The notes under the pieces are model-generated. The model saw only the letters and a list, made by a program, of their open reading frames with translations, ran no database searches and had not been told where the DNA came from. From NCBI GenBank assembly GCA_903871715.1, contig CAIQHW010000115.1:1-8736 (forward strand): a stretch of DNA of 8,736 bases. The letters are read 5' to 3'. Positions within the stretch are counted from its first letter, which is position 1. Every line of letters starts with the position of its first letter. This document shows positions 1-7,068 of the stretch, piece by piece. The DNA comes from an uncultured bacterium (GTDB lineage: Bacteria; Bacteroidota; Bacteroidia; Chitinophagales; CAIODY01). Both the position numbers and the translations under genes were made by a program.

Positions 1-338
1 TGTAAAAAATGCAACGAAATATTTTTGTCAGAAAAATAATTCATCAACAAAACGATGCACAGAAAAAAAACAGAGGCGGGCATTATCCAAATCAACAACG
101 AAATGATGGACAATAATAATCTGCCTCGTTTAAAAGCGATAGCTGCCAAAACCTGTGTGGATGTGGGACCTGGCAAGATATTGCAAAATGCATTGAGCTC
201 AAATAATTCTTCTTTGCTTAAATAATTGTGTCGCTCACAAAATCGTTTTTGCATTTGCAACAAATGATTTTGTGGTCCGCCAAATGCTGAAGTGCTGTGT
301 AAAAAAACTTGAAATAAAAAGTGAAAATGCCTTTTCAT
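1..338 (-). CDS. chrA: Chromate transporter (ChrA/CHR family), N-terminal part, truncated by window edge
   Basis: Reading the minus strand from the ATG at 338-336 gives 112 codons with no stop before the left edge, so only the N-terminal part is visible. The CHR family is integral membrane proteins; characterised members export chromate, and others are of unknown specificity. Visible signatures are FGGP at residues 19-22, a charged QMQKRFCERHNYLSKEEL segment (28-45), and LPGPTSTQ at 55-62, followed by a hydrophobic segment at about 74-99. These match the start of the CHR domain in order and spacing. An in-frame TAA lies five codons upstream and is itself the stop of the dioxygenase gene, so this ATG is the natural start. 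The gap to that gene is 12 bases, which suggests co-transcription. Whether this is the long two-domain form or a short single-domain form cannot be told. The family call is firm; chromate as substrate is inferred from the family name only. Confidence 0.85.
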   Translation of the reverse strand, partial: MKRHFHFLFQVFLHSTSAFGGPQNHLLQMQKRFCERHNYLSKEELFELNAFCNILPGPTSTQVLAAIAFKRGRLLLSIISLLIWIMPASVFFLCIVLLMNYFSDKNISLHFL

Positions 339-350
339 TTTTTGGCGAAA

Positions 351-1298
351 TTATTTTTTCAAACCAATTTCAATCAATCGTTCATCTAAATATTCACCTG
401 CTGTGATGGGCGAATAATGAATTGGATTATCTGCTGAAATGCAAGCTGGCAAACAATCTAAGCGCATATCGCTTCGTGGATGTAAAAAAAATGGCATCGA
501 AAATCGCGATGTATTCCACAATTCCCGTGGTGGATTTACAACGCGATGTGTGGTGCTGCGCAAAACATTGTTGGTTAATCGCTGCAACATATCGCCCACG
601 TTTACCACAATTTGATTTGGGGTTGATTTTACTGCCAACCAATTTCCTTGCTGTGTCAACACTTCCAAACCATCGGCTGATGCTCCAACTAAAAGTGTTA
701 TCAAATTAATGTCTTCGTGTTGTTCGGCTCTGATGGCTGATTTTGGCTCTTCTAAAATCGGCGGATAATGAATGGCTCGAAGAATGCTGTTGCCATTGTG
801 AATGTGTTTTTCAAAATAATTTTCATCCAATTTCAAAAAAAGTGCAATGGCTTTTAACAATGCGCCGCCGCTTTTTTCAAATGCTCGATAGGCTTTGAAA
901 TAGGCTTCGTTTATGCTTTTCAATTCATCACTTTGCACATTATCGGGATATTCGTTTTTGATTTTATCGCCGTCTTCAACTGTTTGCCCAAATTGAAAAA
1001 ACTCTTTCAAATCTGCCACAGTGCTTTGTTTGGCTTTTTCTCTGCCAAATGAAGTGTAGCCACGTTGCCCAGCCAATCCTTCAACTTCATACCTTTTTTT
1101 TTCGGCTGTTGATTTCGCAAAAAAGTTTTTAGAGTGTTCATAAAGCTTGGCAATTGTTTCATCCGAAATGCCATGATTTACAACGCCCACAAAACCAATT
1201 TCAATAAACGCGTTGCCTAATTTTTCGATAAACGATTTTCTTTTTTCGTCATCACCATTTATAAAATCGGATAAATCAACAATTGGAATAGAAGTCAT
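351..1298 (-). CDS. Isopenicillin N synthase-like 2-oxoglutarate/Fe(II)-dependent dioxygenase
   Basis: Complete 315-residue cytosolic enzyme. The N-terminal DIOX_N region begins almost at the start (IPIVDLSDF, residues 4-12), includes GFVGVVNHGI (35-44) and runs to about residue 115. The catalytic double-stranded beta-helix covers about 170-275. The iron-binding triad is visible as HED (H194, D196) and H251 in STTHRVVNP. RFS at 265-267 is the R-x-S pair that binds the carboxylate of 2-oxoglutarate in this family. Length (usually 300-350) and motif order are normal, and all key residues are present, so the enzyme should be active. The family hydroxylates, desaturates or cyclises small molecules; the substrate cannot be read from sequence. 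There is no peptide synthetase or other antibiotic-pathway gene nearby, so true isopenicillin N synthase activity is unlikely. The start is well supported because the first beta strand follows immediately. It lies 12 bases upstream of the chromate-transporter start. Confidence 0.93.
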   Translation of the reverse strand: MTSIPIVDLSDFINGDDEKRKSFIEKLGNAFIEIGFVGVVNHGISDETIAKLYEHSKNFFAKSTAEKKRYEVEGLAGQRGYTSFGREKAKQSTVADLKEFFQFGQTVEDGDKIKNEYPDNVQSDELKSINEAYFKAYRAFEKSGGALLKAIALFLKLDENYFEKHIHNGNSILRAIHYPPILEEPKSAIRAEQHEDINLITLLVGASADGLEVLTQQGNWLAVKSTPNQIVVNVGDMLQRLTNNVLRSTTHRVVNPPRELWNTSRFSMPFFLHPRSDMRLDCLPACISADNPIHYSPITAGEYLDERLIEIGLKK

Positions 1299-1305
1299 AA
1301 GAATA

Positions 1306-1324
1306 ATTTTTGTTGAACAAAAAT
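1306..1324. repeat. Perfect 9-1-9 palindrome just upstream of the dioxygenase start
   Basis: The sequence atttttgttgaacaaaaat is a perfect inverted repeat with 9-base arms around one central G. It ends 7 bases before the dioxygenase ATG (1298). A site here could be an operator or a small hairpin in the leader. The arms are mostly A and T, so chance is a real alternative; the TGTTGAACA core is the more informative part. No regulator gene that would bind it is visible next to it. Confidence 0.4.
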
Positions 1325-1361
1325 GGGAGATTAATATCTGTGGAATGCCAGTAAAATAAGG

Positions 1362-1403
1362 CTTTTTGGTGAAATTTGTTTGAAAATAAATTTCACCAAA
1401 AAG
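1362..1403 (-). terminator. Hairpin terminator candidate after the T9SS protein gene
   Basis: Bases 1362-1377 and 1388-1403 are a perfect 16-bp inverted repeat (ctttttggtgaaattt and its complement) with a 10-base loop. It begins 7 bases past the TAA of the large secreted-protein gene and is followed on the minus strand by ccttatttta, a weak T-rich stretch. Position and stem length fit a transcription terminator or a 3'-end stabilising hairpin. Because the T tract is poor and the A/T runs lie inside the stem, this is not a textbook intrinsic terminator. It separates the large gene from the dioxygenase downstream on the same strand, 111 bases away. Confidence 0.6.
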
Positions 1404-1409
1404 ATATTT

Positions 1410-4400
1410 TTATTGCTGCTTAATTATTTTTTTCACCACTATACCATCGTCGGTTTTGATGTAAAGCAAATAATTACCGCTGCTTAATTTTTCAGTGTCT
1501 AATGAAAATTTATGTTCGCCCACTGATTGTTTTTCTGAAGCCACAGTTTTTAATAAAACGCCCGAAGCATTGAATAGCAGTATGCTTACAGTTTCATTAT
1601 TGCTCAATGAATATTCTACTGCAGCCAATTGATTGAATGGATTTGGATAAATTTTGAGATTGATTTTACTTGAAATTTCATCAATTCCAGTTGATACAAC
1701 ATATATTACAACCGTGTCGGTAGATGAACAACCAAGTGCATCAGTACCTTTAACGATATAAGTTGTGGTAGATGTTGGGTTAGCAATAACAGGTGTACCA
1801 ACGGTTGCATTTAACCCATTGGGCGGAGACCAAGTGAAATTGACTGCCCCAGTTGCATTTAATGACGTGCCACTTCCGTTATAAATTATCACATCAGAAC
1901 CAGCATTTATCAACGGTTCGGGGTTAACGGTTACTACAATACTGTTGGTATCTGTGCAACCAAACGAGTTGGTAGCAGTTACTACATAAGTTACCGATTC
2001 AGTAATATTTACAGTTGGATTTGCAATGTTTGGATTGTTCAAACCTGTGGTTGGTGCCCATTGGTAATTTAATCCACTCACCGCAGGTGCTCCAATTACA
2101 GCGTTTGCCAATTTGCAATAAGTAATGTCTGAACCTGCATTGGCTATAGGATTGGGATGAACTACTATCGTAATAGAATCGCTTTTTGTGCAACCATTAT
2201 TATCAGTAGCTGTTACATGATAAGTAACTGTTGCAATTGGGTTTACCGTTGGATTACTCAATGAAATAGAATTGATGCTATCATTTGGTGTCCACACGAA
2301 GGAGTAAGGTAAGGAGCCGCCATACAATGTTGGCGTGCCACCGAGCAATGCTTTTTCGCCGATGCAAATTTGTAAATTGCTTCCTGCATCAACTGAAAAA
2401 GTTGATGAGCCACCTGGACCAGTTACTGTAGCTGAATCATAGCCATTACAATTATTTGCATCCATAATGTGTAATTTATATTTTTGATTGCAGGCGTTTA
2501 ATAAGGAATCGTTCGTTGAACCATTCGACCAAGAATATTTGTAAGGTGTGTTGCCACCAATAATTATTGGAACAATCATACCATTACACCGCCCACAAGT
2601 GGTAGTGTGTGTATTCATCAAAATTGAGATGGCGGACGGTTGTGAAATGATAGCAGTATCTAAAATTGAGCAATGCAAACTGTCGGAAACATAAATAGTA
2701 TAAGAATTTGGGGATAAACCAGTGATAGATATTCCATTTTGTGGTGGACTTGTTCCCCATGAATAGGCATAAGGTTTTGTACCTCCTGTAACAGCAATAG
2801 AGGCTGAACCATTGTTTAATCCAAAACAGGTAACATCATGTGTGGTAAGAGTTTTATGTAAAGTTGGATCTACTTGAACCACCACCGAAGCAGTATCAGA
2901 ACAACCATTAAAATCACGAACAATTATTGTGTAAGTGCTTGTTGCACTTGGATTTGCTAAAGGGTTTGGTACATTTGAAAAGTTAAGCCCTGTTGATGGT
3001 GACCAAATATAATTAAATATTCCAGAACCAGCCGAACCTGTTGGCGAACCACCAATACCAATGTTGCTCATTGATGGTCTGCAAAGTATTTTATTAACAC
3101 CAGCATTGGCAATTGGTTTTTGATTTACCGTTAAAACCATACTATCATAAGAACTACAATGCCCTGCATTATCTACAAAAAGATGATAAGTGGTAGTTGT
3201 AGCTGGATTTGCAATTGGATTTGCAATATTCCATTTGCTTAACCCAACCGTTGGAGACCATTGATAAATAGAGCCTCCAGAAGCATTTAAACGCACAGGA
3301 ATTCCAGAACATAAAAAAGTGTCAACACCTGCATTTGCTTGAGTATAAGGATATACTTTCACTTTAAATGAATCTTTGAAATAAGCAAGACAATAACTAT
3401 AGGGTATACTATCTGAATAGGCAATTCGCAAAAGTGTATCTTTGATTAAAATTGATGAAGTAAAAGTTATTCCGCCACCAAAACCTTTATAAACTGCACT
3501 CATTAAATTATCATTTTTGTCAACTAAATAATAATTTCTACCAATTACACTATTTAAAATTGAAATTACTACATTATTGCCTGTGCATATCGTATCTTTT
3601 AAAATAGTTGCTGCAGAAGTATCGGTACCATCAAAAATTGTTACATCATCAATGCCAATATCTGAATAATTGTAGGCATTTGATCTAAATTTAAATTTTA
3701 CATTAGGTTGGTGGGCATAGGAATTTAAACATTCTTGCACTTCTTGCCATAAGCCTGGATAGGAAGCAACAGAATTTACAGTAGTAATTGAGTCAACATA
3801 AGAATAAGTAATTCCACCATTAATAGAGGCATAAATTTTTACCCAAACATTGTTGGCAGCATATTGATATTGACCTATGAAAAATCTTAAAATTGGTTGA
3901 TTTAAATGTGTAAAATCAAAACAGGGGCTTATTAAATCAGCTTTTGAATTATTACCGTTATTGTAAGAATAATATGCTAAATTATTTCCTCCATGAGCTC
4001 CAATATAAGGCGAGTTCATGGTTGTGTTACTTAAAATTGTCCAAGGGGCACTTCCATTAATAGATTGGTTAAGCCAAAAAATTGTTCCTTCAAAACCATC
4101 TGTCCATGGATAAGTATTTACTGTTGGTTGAGCCACAAAAGAAGCGAAAATAGTATCATTGCTATGATCGCCATCATTTCGAATTCCAGTGAATATTTTT
4201 AGTGAATATAAATTTGGAGTTGAGGCATTTAATGTAGTATGAAAGGTATAAAAAATAGAATCACCTAATTTGATAGTGTCGGAGGCGATAAAATTTTCTG
4301 TAACAATTCCACCACCATTGGATTGATAAGAAAATGGAATTGTATCACCTTTCAAAATATTTGCACAGCCTAAATCTTGAAACACAACCTTTACGGAATC

Positions 4401-5840
4401 GTTTGCAATATGTCCACAACCACTTATTGGTGCAATCATTTTGATAGTTGCCAAGTCAATCGGTGGGTGTGGCCCAATCCATATATTGTCTAAAAAAGCA
4501 TTATCGCCTGGCGGGTAGTAGGAAGAATCATAACCATTTCTGGTTTCGAAAGTAATGGAAAATGCAGTACCAATATAGGGTTGCAAACTATAGGTGTAGG
4601 TAATAAATGGATCTGCAGAAGTTCCCACATTCGCACTCGTTGGATGAAAAGTAGGTGAAATTTGGGTTCCATTTATTAGTACTCTAAAGCTACTATTTTG
4701 TAAATTATAAGCGGCTGTTTGTTTTAAATCAAACTTTAGTAATAGACCGCAACTATTACCTAAATTTGTAGCGTCTACGCAATAGTTTAAGGTATTACTA
4801 AAGTTGGTATTATTATTCCATTCTTGTCCTATAGCTGGCGGAATAAATCCAGAATAAATGCTATCACCAGTCATTAACAATCCGCCCGAACCATTGTGTC
4901 GAGCCATAGAAGAAATATAAGCATGTCCATTTTGCCCAACATTTAGTCGAGCACTATTTGTAAAGCTACCATTAAAATCCTCAATAAAAGGAAATGATGT
5001 AATAGAAGAATAGTTATTTATACTAATAGCCATACTATCGTCGAAATGATTACCATCATTAACTAAGTGCGCATACACCGAAATTGTATCTGCGCCAACT
5101 CTTGATACATCACCTGGCGTTATAAATGTGTAAGAATAGCTGGTTAAAGGTGGAATTGGATTGGTTGGAAAAACTATCTCTGAAGCAGTTTTTGTTCCGT
5201 GATTAATGCTAAAAAGTGCTTGAAAACTGTAAATGGTATCTTGCCCGCCATTAATAAAAGTGGCGGATACAGGTTCATGATTTGTTAGGCTGCATCCACT
5301 TGTAGGTGCTGTTATTGCTTGTACTCCAATATCATGTGGCGGAGGTGGTGTAATACGAATTTCATAATCTTCTGTTTCTCCTGAACCAAATGTTAAACAA
5401 GAACTTGAACTGTCGTTTTGAGCTCCAGTAACTCGTGAACGGATTCTCATAAATATATTTCCTGATTTGGCTGTTACAGGAATGGTTATGTTAATTGTAC
5501 CTGTAGTGCCTGAAGTATAAACCTGATACCATTCTGAAGGATCCCATGTAAAACTACTGTCATAATCTATCCATACAGACACAATTGCACTCCCGTTGCA
5601 CGCAACGCTTAAAGGATAAGTTTGCCCATGATTAACTGTAGTTGTATTGTAGTAAAATCCGTAGTTTGGCGTTATACCACTATTATTACAACCACTTGTT
5701 GTGTTGTTTATGGTGTTGAAAGTAACATTAGTAATGCATGGCGAACCTAATTGTGTAGGAATACAGTATGCAAAAGGCAACTGAGCTTTGGCACTAAAAA
5801 ATAGCAGCGAAAGTAACGAAAGGGTAATAACTTTTTTCAT
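1410..5840 (-). CDS. Secreted multidomain protein with GEVED, SprB and PKD-like modules and T9SS sorting domain
   Basis: Complete 1476-residue protein. Residues 1-19 are a Sec signal peptide (KK, hydrophobic core, FSAKA/Q cleavage). A GEVED domain (about 85-163) ends in GETEDYEIRI. Two CARDB/APHP-like beta domains (about 168-275 and 460-570) alternate with two MAM or choice-of-anchor-J-like domains (about 282-455 and 578-738; both end in a D-x-I/V motif, DNIWI and DDVTIFDG). An Ig-like segment (about 742-830) leads into seven small modules: five PKD-like ones (about 835-906, 911-991, 1149-1228, 1233-1306, 1311-1381) and two SprB-type repeats (about 992-1069, 1070-1141). The last about 80 residues (from NLKIYPNPF at 1394) form a type A T9SS C-terminal domain ending in KKIIKQQ, so the protein should cross the outer membrane by T9SS and be surface-bound or released. 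No protease or glycosidase catalytic motif was seen; adhesion or matrix binding is the likely role, by inference. It is transcribed alone and divergently from the sigma-factor gene. Confidence 0.95.
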   Translation of the reverse strand: MKKVITLSLLSLLFFSAKAQLPFAYCIPTQLGSPCITNVTFNTINNTTSGCNNSGITPNYGFYYNTTTVNHGQTYPLSVACNGSAIVSVWIDYDSSFTWDPSEWYQVYTSGTTGTINITIPVTAKSGNIFMRIRSRVTGAQNDSSSSCLTFGSGETEDYEIRITPPPPHDIGVQAITAPTSGCSLTNHEPVSATFINGGQDTIYSFQALFSINHGTKTASEIVFPTNPIPPLTSYSYTFITPGDVSRVGADTISVYAHLVNDGNHFDDSMAISINNYSSITSFPFIEDFNGSFTNSARLNVGQNGHAYISSMARHNGSGGLLMTGDSIYSGFIPPAIGQEWNNNTNFSNTLNYCVDATNLGNSCGLLLKFDLKQTAAYNLQNSSFRVLINGTQISPTFHPTSANVGTSADPFITYTYSLQPYIGTAFSITFETRNGYDSSYYPPGDNAFLDNIWIGPHPPIDLATIKMIAPISGCGHIANDSVKVVFQDLGCANILKGDTIPFSYQSNGGGIVTENFIASDTIKLGDSIFYTFHTTLNASTPNLYSLKIFTGIRNDGDHSNDTIFASFVAQPTVNTYPWTDGFEGTIFWLNQSINGSAPWTILSNTTMNSPYIGAHGGNNLAYYSYNNGNNSKADLISPCFDFTHLNQPILRFFIGQYQYAANNVWVKIYASINGGITYSYVDSITTVNSVASYPGLWQEVQECLNSYAHQPNVKFKFRSNAYNYSDIGIDDVTIFDGTDTSAATILKDTICTGNNVVISILNSVIGRNYYLVDKNDNLMSAVYKGFGGGITFTSSILIKDTLLRIAYSDSIPYSYCLAYFKDSFKVKVYPYTQANAGVDTFLCSGIPVRLNASGGSIYQWSPTVGLSKWNIANPIANPATTTTYHLFVDNAGHCSSYDSMVLTVNQKPIANAGVNKILCRPSMSNIGIGGSPTGSAGSGIFNYIWSPSTGLNFSNVPNPLANPSATSTYTIIVRDFNGCSDTASVVVQVDPTLHKTLTTHDVTCFGLNNGSASIAVTGGTKPYAYSWGTSPPQNGISITGLSPNSYTIYVSDSLHCSILDTAIISQPSAISILMNTHTTTCGRCNGMIVPIIIGGNTPYKYSWSNGSTNDSLLNACNQKYKLHIMDANNCNGYDSATVTGPGGSSTFSVDAGSNLQICIGEKALLGGTPTLYGGSLPYSFVWTPNDSINSISLSNPTVNPIATVTYHVTATDNNGCTKSDSITIVVHPNPIANAGSDITYCKLANAVIGAPAVSGLNYQWAPTTGLNNPNIANPTVNITESVTYVVTATNSFGCTDTNSIVVTVNPEPLINAGSDVIIYNGSGTSLNATGAVNFTWSPPNGLNATVGTPVIANPTSTTTYIVKGTDALGCSSTDTVVIYVVSTGIDEISSKINLKIYPNPFNQLAAVEYSLSNNETVSILLFNASGVLLKTVASEKQSVGEHKFSLDTEKLSSGNYLLYIKTDDGIVVKKIIKQQ
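1695..3338 (-). repeat. Tandem beta-sandwich module array (residues 835-1382) inside the T9SS protein
   Basis: Seven consecutive modules of about 70-80 residues. The five PKD-like ones share a recognisable pattern: NAG near the start, a Cys about five residues later, W-x-P with a following GL, an NP-x-x-NP stretch, T-Y-x-V, then a second Cys after an NG- or G-type turn, and a closing run of valines. Two SprB-type repeats (GG-x-x-PY, then YSW) are inserted between the second and third. The copies have diverged in DNA, so the array is old duplication rather than recent amplification, apart from a short 12-bp tandem at 3204-3227. Confidence 0.85.
3204..3227. repeat. Perfect 12-bp tandem duplication encoding IANP-IANP
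   Basis: The 12-mer tggatttgcaat occurs twice back to back (3204-3215, 3216-3227) and once more in a sister module at 2016-2027. On the coding strand the tandem reads as two copies of Ile-Ala-Asn-Pro, residues 872-879. The unit is four codons, so copy changes would stay in frame. Confidence 0.8.
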
Positions 5841-5922
5841 TTTTAAAATAATTTTTTAAGGTTGATGCAGCAAAATTGTTTTGGTTCTTGTCTTTAATAA
5901 AGTTTACACAGTTTTCAATTTT

Positions 5923-5954
5923 CAAAGTTAAAACAAACCAACCAACTGCGCAAA
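5923..5954 (-). promoter_or_regulatory. Bacteroidota-type promoter for the T9SS protein gene
   Basis: On the minus strand TTTG (5954-5951), a 20-base spacer and TAACTTTG (5930-5923) match the known Bacteroidota primary-sigma consensus, TTTG at -33 and TAnnTTTG at -7, without a mismatch in the fixed bases. Transcription would begin around 5917, leaving a leader of roughly 75 bases before the ATG at 5840. Confidence 0.6.
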
Positions 5955-5993
5955 ATTTTTTTTCGGTTTTTGTTTGGTTTTTTAAAAAACAAT

Positions 5994-6026
5994 TTTGAAT
6001 CTTTGGGAACTCTAAAAATAAATTTC
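5994..6026 (+). promoter_or_regulatory. Weak promoter candidate for the sigma-factor gene
   Basis: TTTG (5994-5997), a 21-base spacer and TAAATTTC (6019-6026) resemble the Bacteroidota consensus with one mismatch in the last base of the -7 element. A leader of about 80 bases would follow. In such AT-rich sequence a match of this quality can arise by chance. Confidence 0.22.
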
Positions 6027-6112
6027 ACAACAAAAAACATTTTAAGCCTATCGCACCAAAACTCTACACTTAAACATTTTGCAACGCTTTCTTAATTTCT
6101 AAAAATTAAACC

Positions 6113-6688
6113 ATGCATCAATTAAGTGACCAAGAGCTAATAAAGGCTTACACCACCAAAGGCAATGCTGCCGCTTTTGAGGTTTTATTCAATCGCCATC
6201 GCCAAAAAATCTACACTTCCATTTATTTGTTTGTGCGTTGTCATGAAAAATCCAACGACATTTTTCAAGAAATTTTTATCAAAGTAATCGACCGTTTGCA
6301 ACAAGGCAAATATAAAGATGATGATAAATTTTTGCCGTGGGTAATGCGTATTGCTCGAAATTATTGCATTGATGAATATCGCAACAACAAGCGAAATCGA
6401 GTTTTATTAAATTCGGATGAACGCGATTATTTTCGCTCTATCCCTTCATCCATCAGCACTGGCGAAGATGTGGTGATGAGCGAACAAACTTGCAATCATG
6501 TAAAAGATTTGGTTGACCAATTGCCAGCCGAGCAAAAAGAAGTGGTGGTTATGCGCCATTATTATGGTTTAAAATTTAACGAAATTGCCGAAGAAACCAA
6601 CAGCAATTTAAACACTGTGTTGGGCAGAATGCGTTATGCGCTAATCAATTTGCGCAAAATGATAGAAGAAAAAGAATTGGTGTTGTAA
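6113..6688 (+). CDS. ECF-type RNA polymerase sigma factor
   Basis: Complete 191-residue cytosolic sigma-70 family protein of the ECF type: only regions 2 and 4, no regions 1 or 3. Region 2 spans about residues 20-95, with FEVLFNRHRQKIY (22-34), the core-binding DIFQEIFIKV (49-58) and WVMRIARNYCIDEYR (76-90), the segment that contacts the -10 DNA. A variable linker at about 96-125 is followed by region 4 (about 128-183): VDQLPAEQKEVVVMRHYYGL and then the helix-turn-helix FNEIAEETNSNLNTVLGRM (155-173), which would read the -35 element. Length is normal. No membrane anti-sigma factor with a zinc-finger domain follows; instead a short soluble protein gene lies 113 bases downstream. The target regulon cannot be deduced. 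Confidence 0.94.
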   Translation: MHQLSDQELIKAYTTKGNAAAFEVLFNRHRQKIYTSIYLFVRCHEKSNDIFQEIFIKVIDRLQQGKYKDDDKFLPWVMRIARNYCIDEYRNNKRNRVLLNSDERDYFRSIPSSISTGEDVVMSEQTCNHVKDLVDQLPAEQKEVVVMRHYYGLKFNEIAEETNSNLNTVLGRMRYALINLRKMIEEKELVL

Positions 6689-6727
6689 CAAAATAATAGT
6701 GGTGAGAAAAGCGTTTTAATTTTGGTT

Positions 6728-6743
6728 GAAAAAATATTTTTTC
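6728..6743. repeat. Perfect 16-bp AT palindrome between sigma gene and companion gene
   Basis: The sequence gaaaaaatattttttc is a perfect inverted repeat with no spacer. It lies 39 bases after the sigma-factor stop and 58 bases before the favoured start of the small gene. It could be a protein-binding site or attenuating hairpin, or simply a chance A-run meeting a T-run. Confidence 0.35.
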
Positions 6744-6801
6744 GGCACAAAATAATTTTCCGATGCTTTCGTTTTTAACAAAACAATCCACCAATTTGCG
6801 T

Positions 6802-7032
6802 ATGACACAAAACTACACTGCCAATGATTTAGTACGATACATTTATCGGGAAACGAGCGATAATGAAAATGCTGCCATATTGATGCAGCTTGAGTGTGAC
6901 GAACAATTTAAAAACGAGTATTTAATTTTGTTGAAAGGATTTTCAAAACTTTCGGCACCTAATTGTTTGCCAAAAATTGAAACCGAAAATTTTATTTTAA
7001 ACTACTCGAAAAAACTTTTGGAGCACTCTTAA
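6802..7032 (+). CDS. Small soluble protein next to the sigma factor; possible anti-sigma-like regulator
   Basis: Encodes 76 residues from the ATG at 6802. An in-frame ATG at 6763 would add 13 residues (MLSFLTKQ...), but the conserved-looking part starts with NYTANDLVRYIYRETSDNE, so the shorter form is preferred. The product is predicted mostly helical and acidic to mixed in charge, with no signal peptide or membrane segment, hence cytosolic. The pattern of Y-x-x-x-x-L-x-x-Y-I-Y-x-E followed by a helix rich in E and D (ECDEQFKNEYLILLKGFSKL) resembles the first helices of anti-sigma domains, without the His-Cys-Cys zinc site and without a transmembrane anchor. Similar short proteins follow ECF sigma genes elsewhere in Bacteroidota, as I recall the families; I cannot verify this here. 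A role in controlling the neighbouring sigma factor is inference. The coding call is supported by typical codon use and by the tight 36-base gap to nth. Confidence 0.78.
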   Translation: MTQNYTANDLVRYIYRETSDNENAAILMQLECDEQFKNEYLILLKGFSKLSAPNCLPKIETENFILNYSKKLLEHS

Positions 7033-7049
7033 ATTGTTTGTTAGTTTTG
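7017..7049 (+). promoter_or_regulatory. Promoter candidate for nth, overlapping the end of the small gene
   Basis: TTTG (7017-7020), a 21-base spacer and TAGTTTTG (7042-7049) fit the Bacteroidota promoter pattern with all fixed bases present; the spacer is slightly longer than the usual 19-20. The predicted start would lie about 15 bases before the nth ATG. It would allow nth to be expressed apart from the sigma-factor pair. Confidence 0.38.
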
Positions 7050-7068
7050 TTTTTGCAAGAAAAATTTT

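Larger units (their letters stand above)
5841..6112. other. Gene-free divergent intergenic region
   Basis: This 272-base interval separates the starts of the T9SS protein gene (leftward) and the sigma-factor gene (rightward). No coding sequence or RNA gene was recognised. It is very AT-rich with several A and T runs, including the 14-base palindrome gttttttaaaaaac at 5977-5990. A good promoter candidate faces the T9SS gene and a weaker one faces the sigma gene. These starts have A-rich leaders and no clear Shine-Dalgarno sequence, as is usual in Bacteroidota. Confidence 0.8.

Noticed and set aside
422..709. Plus-strand open frame of 95 codons
   Set aside because: It lies wholly inside the dioxygenase gene on the opposite strand, whose product has all family motifs; the plus-strand translation resembles nothing known.
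1999..2193. Short minus-strand open frame inside the T9SS gene, and a similar one at 4490-4672
   Set aside because: Both are alternative frames of a clear, uninterrupted coding sequence.
6717..6724. TAATTTTG as a promoter -7 element for the small sigma-companion gene
   Set aside because: The -7 match is exact, but no TTTG-like element lies 19-21 bases upstream, and such octamers are frequent in AT-rich DNA.
6763..6801. Longer start for the small sigma-companion protein
   Set aside because: The extra 13 residues have no counterpart expected before the NYTANDLVRYIY stretch, though the longer start cannot be fully excluded.
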